Positions 49,560-62,604 are shown, counted from the stretch's first letter. The stretch is 64,000 nucleotides of DNA from Eucalyptus grandis (GCF_016545825.1 NC_052616.1:36880192-36944191); one strand, 5' to 3'. The notes: generated by a model not told the origin, from the letters alone. Numbers and translations: made by a program.

Positions 49560-49884
49560 CACCTGCAAAGTCAACTGTGTTAGCTTCAGATTGCCTAAAC
49601 GCGGTGGATTTTATATTGGGCCGGGCTGAGCCCACATGGGCTGTTCAATCCATCGTTAAAGACTGCAAAGATCTATTGGGCCAGCTCAAGGGCATGATTC
49701 TCTGTTTTGAGCCGACCATATACAGGCCGACTGGGTCGCCAAAGCTCACCTAGCCGATTCCCTCCCGAAGAACTGGATTACCTTGCTGATGTTGATTTTA
49801 TGTTCAGACATCGAAACCTTATGTTGTTTTTCTACAACGCCAAGTTAGTAATGAAATATCATTAATTCTGACAAAAAAAAAAAA
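49560..49884 (+). mobile_element. 5'-truncated LINE 3' end (RNase H-like) with poly-A
   Basis: The frame VLASDCLNAVDFILGRAEPT then WAVQSIVKDCKDLLGQLKG matches the RNase H-like (RVT_3) domain found at the 3' end of plant LINE retrotransposons. After a frameshift near 49,710 it continues ADHIQADWVAKAHLADSLPK, the usual A-D-W-x-A-K-A motif. A short 3' untranslated region with tgaaatatcattaattctgac leads to an A-run at 49,872-49,884. A non-domesticated, dead 3' fragment. Confidence 0.78.
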
Positions 49885-52365
49885 GGTGAGCCACGCTTAT
49901 AATCACTTAACATCTCAAGCCTGGAGAAATAGTGTTGGTCTAGTCCTTTACATGGAATTAGGAATAGGATTGGTTCCAATGAAAACCTCTCAGAACTAGC
50001 CGGTTCGGTCCGGTTCAATTCAATCTGGTTCCTAGGTTGAACCGGACGAATACACACTCCTAATCATGACACTAGTTCACTCTACGTTACTATAAATTAA
50101 AGTATTTAGGACATAATTAATATAACCACAAAGCCTAAATCTAGTCAACGCAATTCTTTACCTAGAACTCCATGCGACATGTAAATCATTCACTTCTTTT
50201 GTCATCATTAGGGACAGCACATGATATAGTTCAAAACTATGAAGCTTACACACGTCAATAGCACGCTCGGAATTACCTCAAAATTTGAAAAACTCAAAAA
50301 AAATCAAGCTAGATTAGAGAACATGTATGATGACAAAAAAAACTTAGCATTAGAAAAATGATGCCTAGACAAGATTATGCTGTAAATTATCTTAAACATC
50401 TGATAAACAAGATAAAGCATGAAATGGACTTTGATCACAGCTGCAGTCCTCAGTAAACACATGAACATTTGGGCAAAACTGTTCTGTTCAGCACTATCCT
50501 TCCTTTCTCGGGTCCCTTGATGAAATTCTGCAATTGGAAAAGCAATAAAAGGCACATGCATTATCATAAAAGGCACATGCATTATCAGTCAGAGTGGACT
50601 GAATCATTTAAAACACTATGGAATGCTAGAAACATCCTCTGACCATAAATTAGAATGCTTATCATCACAAATAACATTCGCACAGATCTCTACCCTCAAA
50701 GGAATATCTACAAATGTTACGATTATAAAATGTTTTTACGTCATGAGACAAAATAATTAACATCAACCATTGCTGTCATCACACACAAACGAGAGAATCT
50801 TATGATGCGAGTATCTGCACCAATAATGTAACATTCATATTTGCACTTCACATGAATACAAAGAGTCACAAAACTATAATTCAAAAGTCATTTTGCGATG
50901 AATTCACCTCAAGAATGGGAACTATCTGGATTGCAAATTTGATTTAGGTTGAAGAGATTAACTATTGGGAATAAGAACAATGAACAATATAATCAGAATA
51001 AACCCAGAATCAGGAATGAAGAGTAAGGATGTCATCTAACTTCATCTTGAAGACCTTTTCTAGTGTCCTCATTGTAATAAATTTCCTATTATAAAAGGAA
51101 ATCTATAGCGATAGGTATACTCAATCTTAGCATGAGTATCATATCACTACAAGAAAAATTGCCACAGCGCATTAATCTGTGACATTTCAATGTTAACAGG
51201 CTATGACAGAGAAAGGTCAAACCATGCAGACCACCTGCTACAAGCACGAATAACTGATGATCATTTAATATGTAGCAGAGGTGCATCATAATACTATACA
51301 TGGTGTACATGATATTCATCAAAGGTAAGGATTCAATTGTTCAAAGGTCTTACCTAGTCATGCAAAGGTATAAGAGGAGTCGACAGGAAGAATCAATGCA
51401 TGCAGATCGAACGAGAAGCCTGAAGATTAACCCATGAATTGTCAGGCTTTGGAGATGAACATCAAATAGAAGTGTTCAGCATATCTATAAAATACTTAAA
51501 CAAATCATAGATTGCACAACGTCATTAGGAGTAAATGAATGGAAAAGGAGGGGATGAAAGGCTAAGAGAAATGATATTGATGTAACATGTTTCTACAGAA
51601 CAAAGAAGAACCATGAAACCAAATTGATTTTATCATTGCGAAGACAAATTATTTCAAGGCCATCTTTTTCTGTATGTAATTTGTTTCCAAAGTGTACTAA
51701 TTATTTAAGAGGCATGAAAAGGTTATGGTCTGTCAATCCCTTAAAATATTTGCAATTGAAGAGCCCAAATTGGAGAATTGTTGGACTAATAACCGTATAT
51801 GTTAATTAATTCAAGAAAGGGATCAAGGAAGAAGATATTTCTCTCAAATGAGTCTAACAAGGGGATTATCAATATTAAGAAACTGCACTTCGTCTTTTTT
51901 CTTAACCAAGGACGTGCCATTATATTTCTCAAATGGCAATCTGGCTAAGAATACCCAGTCTAGAGGAAAGCTTCATAGGATTAACAGGGAATCTGAAAAT
52001 TGGCAAAAGTAAAAAGACTGGAAATCCGAAATTCTTTTATTCGTTTACTAGGCAAATTCTACACCTATTTATAGCAACCATTTTATGGCTGAACTCCGCT
52101 CCGCTCAAGCAACTATACTTAGTCAGACTGGATAAGTGTACCCACCATCTCAAGATAAGCACCTTATCCTTGATGGAGAAAACCTCTAAATGGGTTTTAA
52201 TCCAACCAATGGCCCACTAGTTCTAAGGTTGCAATTTCTTTTCAAAACATTCATTTGGGCCAGCTGTATTTACCTGGGATGTGCAGATAATTCTCCAGAG
52301 TAAGGATACAACGACATTTTTTATTGCAGCAAACGATTTAGATATGGACAAATGGACATGCATGC

Positions 52366-52419
<54 letters not shown>

Positions 52420-54760
52420 GTTTAGCAAGATCTACAATCACTGAAAGCCCCAGCTACAATCCTTTCTCTAGCTAGTTGGGAGAATTGATTGAAAGGTAGA
52501 ATTAGAAAAAGACTTCCTGAATTCTTCTTAAACAATACGGAAATGGATGAGTGCTAGGAAGACCATTGTATAAGATTTTATTACAAAACCTTTTCCGAGA
52601 GGGTCTTTCAGGGAGATATAGCTAGCAGGCACAATGCTCTACTTCATTGATTGATAACGTAAACTTTGGTTCAAAAAATAGAATTACTCTATTATGCTCA
52701 TTAAAGCCTCTTAATTTGTGTACTTAACTACAGGTTCATTGAAAAAGAACTATAATTTTCCTTAGCTTTATCTGATGTAAATAGGTGCTAACTGTAGAAT
52801 ATTATAAAATTCTTTCAAACAGACTGTTCAATTGGTGGTTGCTCGCTGTTCATACCATCAGGGTTTCCTCATTCATTAAAATTTTGCATAAGAGATATTG
52901 TTTCTTACACCATTATACCTCCAACATTTGAAACCCTTTGATCTAGAATTCCCATTATGGCAATATAAAGAAGAAAAAAGTTGGATACATTCATATATCA
53001 AGCAGACACTTGAAACCTAATGATTCTGTGAACCAGCCAATATTTCAATGATTTTGCATTTTTTTTGCCTAGCTCATCAGCTTGAAACCCGAGAAAAATT
53101 CCATTCGCAAGACATGTTCAAATATCATTCTGGAGATAATATAGCAGACTAATTGACAAAGCAATTTGCAAAAGAAATTATTTAAACAAAAACAAGTTCG
53201 CTACTGTGAGAATGTGTTAAGCTGGGAATTTTACGTATCGGTCTTGAGAATATCAATTCTAAGAAATGTCTGTACTCCAGATAATATGTTTTCATGCAAG
53301 CAAAATATCTATGAATTGTACCATTTGATTAACTTGACAGTAACTAGGCATTGACCTTGGCAAAATTTTTGCAACAAATATAAAAGAGTGGGTGTTTGGG
53401 GTAACTATGGCTTAAAATTTTTAACTTTCACGATGCCTTTGGGTCGTTCTATATTTTCTCTTCAACATGGATCCTAACGTCCTTGGAGAACAAACAACAT
53501 GCTGTAAACTGGGTGATACTTATAGGCTTTTGATTTGGATGGGCAACTTCTCTTCAGAGTAATCTTGCAACAGTGATCTGATTGAGAGAAGATTTGTGGA
53601 TGACTTGTGTACTAGTACTGGCTAGGGGGCGTTTCAATCAGTTACATCGCACAGGAACCATGCTCACTATTATAACAGTCTCGTTCTATCATGAAACTAT
53701 GCAATACATTGGGCTAGTTTTTTAGCTCCAAAGAGAGGAACTTGAGCAAGGTGGTCCTCTATCTGCGAGATGAGTCTCCGTGCTTGATGTTGTATTCAGA
53801 AAGGTAATGAGCCAGGTCATGTTTCCCACGATAGTTTTGACTCATAATCAGATTATTAACAGCAGCATATCTATGTATTTCATGCTCTAAAAGCCAGAGT
53901 TTTCATGGTTTATTTTTTTTCCCACTGAACATTTTTGTTTAGATGCATCTCTTGGTACGTCTCATGCTTCTTACCCCATGTACTTGAGCTTCCTCTTTCA
54001 AAACTAATACTTCAACAGAGAGATCATCTCGTAATCTAGATTAGGTACTTCATGAAATGTTCAAATCACATTCAAACAGATCCTATTCAACAAAGTCTGA
54101 ATAAAAAATTGATGAGTTTTGCACAAGCTTAGAAAACATGAAATGTTAGATAATAAATCTTCCTGGATACACAAGCCATACACCACAATTTAGCGAGCAC
54201 TTGCCCTCATGTATGCAAGGAGATCAAGTACATTGACCATGGCATATCAGAAAGCATAATTAGCTCATAGTCACAAATTCATATTTATTTGAAGAAACTT
54301 TATTTCCTGATCTAATCTTGATAACATTAAGACATCAAAGAATCTCACTGCACTGAAAACAAGTAAGGAAGAAGAGATGAAGAAACAGGGGACAAAGGGA
54401 CAAGGAAAGAACAAACTAATGTTAGTTGTAGCACTTCCCAGAACTGTAAACTTTTCAGTGGAAATTAACAAAAAGGAAAGTGCTTAACCAGTCATAAAGA
54501 CTTTAAGAAAAAGGAAATAAAGCGAGGATAGAAAGAATTGATATAAACTCAACTTCTTGAGGCTTCAGAAACTCTGAGAGGTTATATGTGGCAATATTCA
54601 AGGTGCAACAGCAAATAGAATCACTACGAAACCGCATCCATCAGTAATCAACATAAGGAATCATAAAACTCCAGTAAGCTTGAGTTGTCAATTATCATAT
54701 GTCACAATTTCAAAGTGGAGCTCAGCAGATACAAAATCAGCAACGAAAGCAAGTTCAGAA
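49885..54760. other. Low-copy-looking AT-rich stretch without a supported gene
   Basis: No conserved domain is found in any frame. About 49,975-50,050 repeats gaaccgg/ggttcc words like those of the dispersed repeat. Some exon-like bits occur on the minus strand (for example after ttgcag at ~50,535, and around 51,010-51,085) but are too short to assign. They may be further exons or introns of the gene whose remnant lies at 54,767-55,111. Confidence 0.4.
52369..52417. repeat. (AG)n microsatellite
   Basis: About 24 uninterrupted AG/GA dinucleotides; ORFs of R-E or L-S repeats on either strand are artefacts of it. Confidence 0.95.
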
Positions 54761-54766
54761 ACTGAC

Positions 54767-55111
54767 CTAATGCATGCCTTGGAGGTACTTGAATGCAACA
54801 ACAGCATCGAGTCGCAGCCTCCAATTTTATCATTTGCATGGCCATAATATACTTCTTTTTACCTAAAAGTGGCTAAGAGTCATCTAATCATTTATGAACA
54901 AACAAATTTTAGGAAAGTTTAGTTCTATTTTAGTATGATCAACAGACATACCAATGATTGACAATGCTGCTGCATACATTGTGCACGGTTCCCATGTCAC
55001 GTAAAGGGAGCATGCTAAAAACATTTCTGCAACTTCTGCTGCCTAAAATCCTGTGCTCCGCCACTGTTCAAGAAGAACATGAAGAGTGTCCATCTCTGCA
55101 AGTCTTGTTGC
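54767..55111 (-). pseudogene. tRNA adenosine(34) deaminase 2 (TAD2/ADAT2-like) fragment
   Basis: Two minus-strand exons match the cytidine-deaminase-fold domain of TAD2, which with TAD3 makes inosine at the wobble base of tRNAs. Exon 54,952-55,111 encodes ATRLAEMDTLHVLLEQW, then ACSLYVTWEPCTMYAAALSI; exon 54,767-54,862 encodes EVYYGHANDKIGGCDSMLLL. The catalytic H-A-E reads L-A-E, and the second Cys of the PCxxC zinc site is Tyr, so the active site is destroyed. An in-frame TAG (GF*AAEV) splits exon 1. No upstream or downstream TAD2 exon was found. A non-functional relic. Confidence 0.82.
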
Positions 55112-57000
55112 CTAAGAAAGCGTAAGGAGAAATATAAAGAAAGCATATCAAACTTAGGACCTTTGCAGGAGAAAAATTTGCTCTTCGTGTAGTTTCATCA
55201 TAAATCTAGGAAATGCATTTCATGAGAAATTTTTTCTTTGAAAAGTTACCTGATTGAGTATATAAAAGATTGATCGAGGCATATATTAAATTGTATCAAC
55301 AAGTTTTTGATCGATTGAAGTTGCTGGTAATCTCAAATGAAAAAGAGGCTTCTTATTGGATTGGCCACCTCCATCTTTTCTAACAGTATTTTTTATACAC
55401 CCCTAAAGCAAGGTGCCTTTGTTTTTTCATTATGCTCTAAAAAGGTAATAAAAGGGCCAAGTTATTTTCTCATCAACTAGTTATTACTGTCCGCAAAGTC
55501 ATTTATCTTAGTGTTTTGTCACCACATAACTATAAATGATCACAAGAATAGACTATTAGACAAGAAATTATCTCTACGAGAAATCGGGCTTAAACTATTT
55601 GTGTAGATGCGGCCGTTGTGTGAAAAAATTGTGCCCAAGAAGCAGTCTAGCTAACGTAACTTCACAAAAGCTGATGAAGACCATAATATGGTTCTAGACA
55701 GAGCACGATGGTAAATGAAATACATATAACATTGTGCATAATAAAGCCAGATTATTGGTAGTGTTAGCCGTAGTCATATTTTATGAAAGAATAATGGGAA
55801 AAAAACCATTTGACAGCCTTATAATGCATCGAAAATTCTACTTACTAACAGATTTGTTCAGATAATTCTTTTATCATCTATTAGAGAAATGATCATGGGA
55901 GAAACATAAAAAGATAAAAAATAACTACGAGTGGATTATTCGAGGGTATTAATTCAGAATAATAACAAAGTGCTGTTGGCCAAATTTAAACAAGGGGGTG
56001 GAGACGCAGTGATAAACTATACGATTCGCATCTCATTAGTCTGGTTTCTTCTTGCCACAATGACGTGCCTATCCTTAACAATCACATAGCTATTCAATCA
56101 AAGAGTACAATCTGAAACCATTCACTAATAAGACTCAACTACTAATCATCTCAATTAGAAAATAAAGATATATATCTGAAATGCACGTGGCTACTAAATA
56201 TCAGTTTTTTACCCAACTGAAACTTCAAGACTGTCCAGAGCAAACTTTGCCTTATACAAGAAAGACCCATAGGGCCTTGTTACTTGTTTCAATAAAAAGA
56301 TATGAGGATAAGAATCAGTGGTTCTCTCATGTATGCATGCATGCATTTAGCAACTCAAGAGGAAATCAGCATTAAGTTGCCAGCAATAGAAATATTTCAG
56401 TATCAATATGCAGCTACTAATGGAATGAATGCATATCTCAAAGCTATATGATCAAAATCTTGCAGATCTTGTAAAATATACTGATCGCAAACTTCTGAGA
56501 AATGATTATCAACCCATACTCACCCTGTAATTCATCTGCCAACCTCACCTAACTGCTAATTTGATATGGCTCTAACAACACTGAAGCAAAAACAGCAATG
56601 ACTTTGAGAAACTAAATGTTACTTATTCCAGTGTGTCTGATCATTGGTACCTCAAAAGCTTATCTTTCATTAATCAGGTTCCACTCAAACATTCAAGAAG
56701 CTTCCAGGACTTCCAGGTCATTCTCATTCATAAATGCTATGACATAAAATGATGAAAACAGAATCCTAATTTATTGCAAAGGCCTTGCAAATCAGAATTG
56801 ACATTGTGCTTTTGTCTCCATTCTACTAAATAACTTATCTAAACTCTGTTTCTTGTGATTTTATTTTTCATATAGTCCACGGGTGAAAGAAATTGGCCAC
56901 CTAACCAGTAATCCATTGGCACAAACCAATGTTCATATTACTTCTCATGCTCCATGAAAATTAGGTAAAAGGGTCGACTATCAAGTGACCTCTTGTAGTG
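55112..57000. other. Low-copy AT-rich stretch, nothing recognised
   Basis: Searched by eye for TAD2 N-terminal exons (a GxVIVxDG-type motif) on the minus strand without success. No repeats or RNA genes seen. Confidence 0.4.
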
Positions 57001-57002
57001 GC

Positions 57003-57110
57003 TTACCATCTCTCTGCTTCTTCTTCATTTCTCCATTGTTTTAACTCTTCAAGTGCCTTGTAGAACTTAGCAACAGATTCTTGTACCAGCGATCAAAGTT
57101 CCTCAAAATT
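57003..57110 (-). CDS. Exon-like piece, unrecognised
   Basis: The minus strand reads SLVQESVAKFYKALEELKQW then RNEEEAERW before a donor gtaagc. Strongly helical and charged, as in a real exon, but too short to place in a family. Confidence 0.3.
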
Positions 57111-57529
57111 CAATCATCCTAGCAAACCTATCACTGGCTGCACATCTTCATGATAGGTACATACTACATTTCCTACACACCTCAAAAGCAACCATATCTC
57201 TCTCTCTCTCCAGTGTGGCTGGTTGTCCGCTTCAATGCCTGGTTTCACATAAGGGAATTCCCAACCTATATAGCACCCGGATTGGCTCAGTTCTTTGCCC
57301 GAAAAAGGGACTGAACCAACCCGTGTAGGCCCTACTTCCTGTTGTTTCACTTTCCTTCGCTTGTTTTTCCTTTGAATCCAGATTTCACTTACTTCTACCA
57401 ATAAATTGCCACCTATGAAAACAAGTAAAGAGAAGTTATACCTTCCGGAGAGGGTCGCTAATTTTGCAGCATGTAACTTTGATTGCCAATGGAATTCACT
57501 ACCAAGCATCTACAGACTAAACTTACGGA

Positions 57530-57970
57530 CTACTTAGTGAATGTATCTCGCACAAATTCAACGACACATTCTTCAAGTTCCCGCGCAACTGTAGCACCAT
57601 ACGAGTTGAATTCAAAATTCATCTCAAGTATTACATTTCGGATGTGCCGGGCGTTTCCTTGATCTATAGCAAGCTGCATGATGCCCAGAACCTCGGCAGA
57701 GAATCGTTCACTCGAAGCTATGTCATCAGTTTCCATGGCTTTGGTCAGCAGTTGTAGTCCGTCACCTCAAATCGCCCATCTCCATTGCCGTTGGCTCGCT
57801 AGGGACTGTTTCAGGAAGTCCTTCTTCTGTCCGCTGCCTCTGTTGGCAGGTGGCGATCTTACATTCGTCAGAGCTTGCTGGTTCGGATGGAAGATGAGCA
57901 ACCGTGATGCTGAAAGTTGCGTCGGTGGAGTTCTAAGTTTGCCTATGGCGGAGGAAAGAGGATTTAGCAA
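57530..57970 (-). CDS. Unrecognised coding-like region split by TGA
   Basis: A minus-strand frame runs from about 57,960 to TGA at 57,767-57,769 and, in the same frame, from the ATG at 57,734-57,736 (good context, aaagccATGGaa) for 68 codons to TAG at 57,530. The second part reads ASSERFSAEVLGIMQLAIDQ, then GNARHIRNVILEMNFEFNSY and ATVARELEECVVEFVRD, clearly protein-like and helical. The first part has no ATG at its left edge and may start after an acceptor (gccatag). A donor gtaagt follows the stop by three bases. I do not recognise the family. Confidence 0.4.
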
Positions 57971-58276
57971 CACAAAATAAAGATATATTGTTTAGGTATA
58001 ATACCCAAAGAAGAAAGGTAGAGAGAGAAAAACTAAAAACAAAGAAAAGAGATAAAGACAAGGCAGAATTACAGAATTTTATTTGAAAGTTTTTTTTGAG
58101 AAAAGAGAACGAGAAGGAACGAGAAGAAACAAGGCATTGTAATCAAGGTCAGCTGAGTTCACTCACCTACAAATTGCTTCCTTTGCAAGTTTCCATCTTT
58201 GCAACTACAAATGCAGCCAGCCAACACTACCCTTCTCGTCTCCATCGGTCGAATTGGAAGCGAACGTAATCTTGAT
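57971..58276. other. Spacer between TNL-B and the 57.5 kb coding-like region
   Basis: About 300 bp, purine-rich on the plus strand near 58,000-58,130 (agagagaaaa, gaacgagaag). It probably includes the TNL-B 3' untranslated region; no terminator signal is obvious. Confidence 0.4.
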
Positions 58277-58970
58277 TCACTTGCCTTGAGAGAGAATAAG
58301 TTCATATTTTCTCTTTGATCCTATTTGATTATGCTCCTCTGAACTCTTTTGACAATCTTCAAAGTTTTTTAGTAGATCTAATTCAGTCGGACTATCTCCG
58401 TGCACATGTGAACGCTCTTGCAATTCTTTTAGTAAATTTGTGTTGATTGGTCTATCTTTGTACATATGTAAACTCTTGGTTTCTAGATCTGTTGAGTCAT
58501 GACCAACTTCGCAGAGTAAAGCTGGATCTATTAGCTGATTTTCTTGTAGCACAACCTTTAAATCATCGTCTATTCGCTTGCATATTATTCGGAATCCCCA
58601 ATTTTTCACGTTTGTAGTCGATACTACAAGGTTAAATTGTACATAGCTCCCATCAATTTGACCAAAATCAACTTCTCCCCATAGATCATACGGTGTGAAA
58701 TACCGAAGCCAATTATTCGAATTCATCGTTGAGCAGGCCCATCCTTCTTTGCAATCCCACATTTCCCCATTAACATATGGTATAATCTCAAATGCGGGAT
58801 CCTTGCACCATTCATCACAATCGAGAACGAAATAGAGAGCCAATCCAAGAAACTTATTATATAAATCCCTTGAAGCCATGAAAGATACGAAATCCTCTTC
58901 AACTGGGAGGAACCACTTTGGAATCTCTCCTCGATAGAGAAAATTGTTGAAGTCAGGAGGTATCCGTTAA
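58277..58970 (-). CDS. TNL-B C-JID (post-LRR) exon, intact frame
   Basis: Encodes GEIPKWFLPVEEDFVSFMAS, YFTPYDLWGEVDFGQIDGSY and WGFRIICKRIDDDLKVVLQE: a complete C-terminal jelly-roll domain, then a charged tail (KRKYELILSQGK) to TGA at 58,277-58,279. Directly upstream, where TNL-A has an acceptor gtaacag, this copy reads tttttaacgg with no AG, so the acceptor may be lost or lie elsewhere. Confidence 0.85.
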
Positions 58971-59285
58971 AAAGTGAGGCCGTTAAAAAGCATCCAAGTT
59001 TGTTGTTAGTACCCAAATATAAGAATTCAATTTGAGTTTAGTTAGAAATCCTAATGAATCTGACTTCGAAGTAATAAAATAATAGAGATGCAATGATCCT
59101 TGTTTACATTAATATACAAGTCTTGCGATAGAAATCATTCTCATAAAAGTACAGTAACCTCCTGCATTCCATGCACATAAGTGCAGAATCGCTTTATATT
59201 TTTTTGAGCCTCCCGTCTTGTATTTTCTACTATGGCAATAAACGAGCGCACACAGTTTAGATGCGTGTGAGAGAGAGAATCTAAC

Positions 59286-60136
59286 CTGGTGTGGGGGAAT
59301 ATCAGCCATGGGCAGGCCCCTGCGGACAAGATGATGAATAAAAGTTGAATGTCCATCGCTTTTTAGAGATTCGCAATTGTCTGCCAAAAAATACCTCAAA
59401 TATGGTGGAAGCTCAGGAATCTCTTGTAACTGATGACAATTGTTAACATTTAATAGGGACAAACGATGACGCTTACTGATGGATGTAGGAAGTCTAGCAA
59501 TATTGTTCCTCGACAATACTAATTCTTCCAATAAAGGACAACAGGAAAGATTCTCAGGAAAGTCTACTTTGGACAGATTACATCCCATAAGGTTTAAATA
59601 AGTTAAATTTAAAAGTCCGGACTTCATGGGTGAATCAGCTAAATCCTCGTACTTTGGAAACCAATTAAATTTGTGCAATCCTCAAGTTCCAAGGAATCAA
59701 GGTTCTGTAACTTGTAAATGCTAGATGGGAAACTTATTAGATTCCGGCAATTCCTTAAATACATTCCCTCCAAAGAGACAAGATTTTCTAATGATGTAGG
59801 AAGTCCTTTAATAGCTGTACTTTCTAAATGAAGCTTTTTCAGGCCTTCAAGTTTATGTGGAATTTCAGGGAACCTTTCAAATTTTGTGCAATATTCAAGG
59901 TGGAGAGCTCGGAGGTTTTTCGACTTTAGCACATTTGGAAAAATACTAAGTTCAGAGCACTCCATTAAATTCAACACCTGTAACTTGTCATGATATGCGA
60001 CTGACTCGTGGGCCTCTACCAAGCTTTTGCAACTATGGAGATCCAATTCTTCAAGATTTGGAGTACATGAAAGGTCGGGCATATGAACCAACGACTTGCA
60101 GTTACTGAAATTAATGTACTTCAAATTTTGGAAGCC
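59286..60136 (-). pseudogene. TNL-B LRR exon, one frameshift
   Basis: Starts after tgtatgcag with GFQNLKYINFSNCKSLVHMP and continues through TPNLEELDLHSCKSLVEAHE, FPNVLKSKNLRALHLEYCTK, LEGMYLRNCRNLISFPSSIY and, after a slip near 59,655, LLNLTYLNLMGCNLSKVDFP and LLEELVLSRNNIARLPTSIS to PPHQ at the donor GTTAGA. The slip looks like one missing C (tttccaaag for tttcccaaag). Single copy, unlike TNL-A, so it shows the ancestral LRR arrangement. Confidence 0.88.
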
Positions 60137-62234
60137 CTGCATACAATGAATGTAACTTTGATGAATATTCTAAAAGGGAAAAAAAGGGGTGTTGTATGAT
60201 GATGTTACTTCCTTACATTTAAACCATGGAATTCCCATTTGAGAATAGGTTGTTACTAAAGCATATTTGGTATTGATCTTGCAAGAAATTATTATACTTT
60301 TTATTGTCAATCGTAAATGTTGAGCAATTTGTTTATTTAATGGAAATGTGAACTGCTACGGAGTCCACAATAGGCCTATGTAAGTTGTACATAGACGGGG
60401 GAGTCAAACTCGTGAAATGATGGTAACTTGATATTTGATGTCGTTCACATTGTCCATGGTTTTGAATATTGATGATTACCAACATCATAATTTATTTGTG
60501 GGGGTTTAGTTTAATTGAGGGCTTTGAAATTAGCTACACAACAAATAGGGAAGATCGGGTTTCTAAAGGATATGTCATAATTACATATCCTTGACTATCA
60601 TATAATCTACATTGACCTGGTGTTTATGTCATAATTACATATGGTCAGGCTACATCACTCTTCATTGGGATGGAAGCAAGAAGATTCGATAGATCAGACA
60701 ACTTGCAACCTACTATTCAGGTTTTTGAGTAAATTTCCTAACCTAATATAAACTAATTCTGTGTGAATTACTTACTGAATCGACAAAAAAAAAAAAAAAA
60801 AAAAAACAAGGCACTTAGAACCTTTACTGCTATATATATGAGTTAAATATTGTCTAATTTAAATTTTAGATATTACTTGAAACAATTGAGTAATATGTAA
60901 ATACACACACAATACAAAAAGTTCACAAATAAAATTATGTTAACAATTATTATAAAGATTCGAATGAATACCATTAGAAATCCCAAATTAGTGTACAAAT
61001 TTACCAAATTAATTTTGGTCTTACAAAAATTGTATATTGGTATTACTGTGGTGGATGGCCCTCACCAGCCATGGCTTGTGTCCGATGGCTAGCCACCGAC
61101 AAAAAGAAAAAGGGAAAGTAAATGGAAATGAAAAAAAAAAAATTGTTAAAAGTGTCCACTTGGATAACAATCATGCCATGTAGGACAACCAGTGTTCACG
61201 TTAGCAATTTCCATCATAAATCAGCTAGATGGACTAAATTGATATAAATGTGAAAAGGTTTATAACTAAATTGGTCTAATTATAAAGTTTAAAACTGAAT
61301 TTGTACCAATGCAATAGGTTTATGACTTTTTTTTCATACTTTTCCCCACATTATTGGAGAGTTCCTAATATATACTTTATTATGTCCAATTAGAATTACT
61401 ACTCCTCAATAATTGATAAGCAATTAAAAATACCTTGTTTTACATGATGGTGCATTCATATTTTCGGCCAAGCTAATTTTATCGATACTTGGCAAATCCC
61501 ACCGTTTAGATTTGTGTATTGAGTAAGGCTCCATCACTTGATCACTGCACGGCCTACCACTCAACCAGCTACTCCTTGAGTGTATTTATTTCCATGTACA
61601 TGTCAACGGGTAGCTTCGTCACATTTTTGTTTTCCTTTTATTTGATCACTATACAACTTTTCTGTAAAATTAAAAAGTTTATATATAAACAACCGACAGC
61701 AAATTGCATTTTAATTTCTTCCTTAAGTAGATTAGATTTGATTTAGATTACAACTATGTCTATACTATTAGGGAAAAATGATCTCCTTTTTAAAAAGATT
61801 TCCATCTTTTTTTTTCTTATTCTCCTTCCATCAAATATCCGAGGAATTTATTATTTTATTTTTTATCACAAATATTTCAATCTTAAAAGGGAAATTTTCT
61901 AATGATGCAATGGCCTTCATAAAAAAATTTCAAATCTTGAAATATCTTGTTGTTTTCACATATATGTATAAAACTTCTTTGTAATGTGTGTTTTATTAAC
62001 AAAATGCTTCCATTGAATATCTCTTATAAAGTTGTTCGCTTATTTCTTTCAAATGCTCATTTTGCTGCACGTAAAAATATTTCTAACATAAGTTGTTAAT
62101 TTTGAAAGAAAATAGAAAAGTGGTTTCTAAGACATCGAAACACCACTTTCTTTTGTGTACTAGTATGTATTATACGCATATACATATCCAAATGGAGGAG
62201 ACAACAAAAAAGGTCTATGTAGTTAAATGCTCAC
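60137..62234 (-). other. TNL-B intron 3 (2.1 kb) with a dispersed repeat inside
   Basis: Lies between the 279 nt exon and the LRR exon, the counterpart of the TNL-A introns. It carries an A-run at 60,785-60,806 and, at about 61,000-61,340, a reverse-complement copy of the repeat at 10,660-11,170 that the TNL-A intron lacks. Confidence 0.75.
61000..61340 (-). repeat. Dispersed repeat, copy 2 (in TNL-B intron)
   Basis: Its reverse complement reads tcataaacctattg, accaatttagttataaacc, atcaatttagtccatctagc and ggaaattgctaacgtg, matching 10,700-10,840 in order, followed by a GC-richer centre (gctagccatcggacac). Confidence 0.7.
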
Positions 62235-62513
62235 CTTAAATTGTTTTGCCACTCCTAAGACATTGCTTCTGCTCATATTAAGTCCCACCAATTTCTTTGG
62301 ATCAGAAGAAAATTCTAAAATTTGGCAAGCACATCCAGGCCATTCAAACCATCTAAGCTCATTGGGAAGACATATAGGACCTTGGAAAGAATTATGCACG
62401 TTGCGTAAGATGAGCAATCTTAACCTTCTCATTTTTGTAAAAGCATAAGGATTGATACACATATTTGTCGGGTTAGGTAGCTCCAAAACTATGGCTTTTA
62501 CTACACAATTTCC
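62235..62513 (-). CDS. TNL-B exon 3 (279 nt linker)
   Basis: Same length and phase as TNL-A exon 3. Encodes GNCVVKAIVLELPNPTNMCI, AFTKMRRLRLLILRNVHNSF and ends GVAKQFK at the donor GTGAGC. Open throughout. Confidence 0.9.
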
Positions 62514-62604
62514 CTGTATATACAATACTATTTTAAATTATGCATTTTCAATAAATAGAGTTAAAAATAGGGAGCACAATTTTGATCGTATTCACAAGTC
62601 TTAC

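Noticed and set aside
52223..52475. ORFs rich in RE or LS repeats
   Set aside because: Both are translations of the AG microsatellite.
57114..57509. 131-codon minus-strand ORF
   Set aside because: It crosses a good donor (gtataac) within 25 codons and has no homologous feel after that; probably intron read-through.
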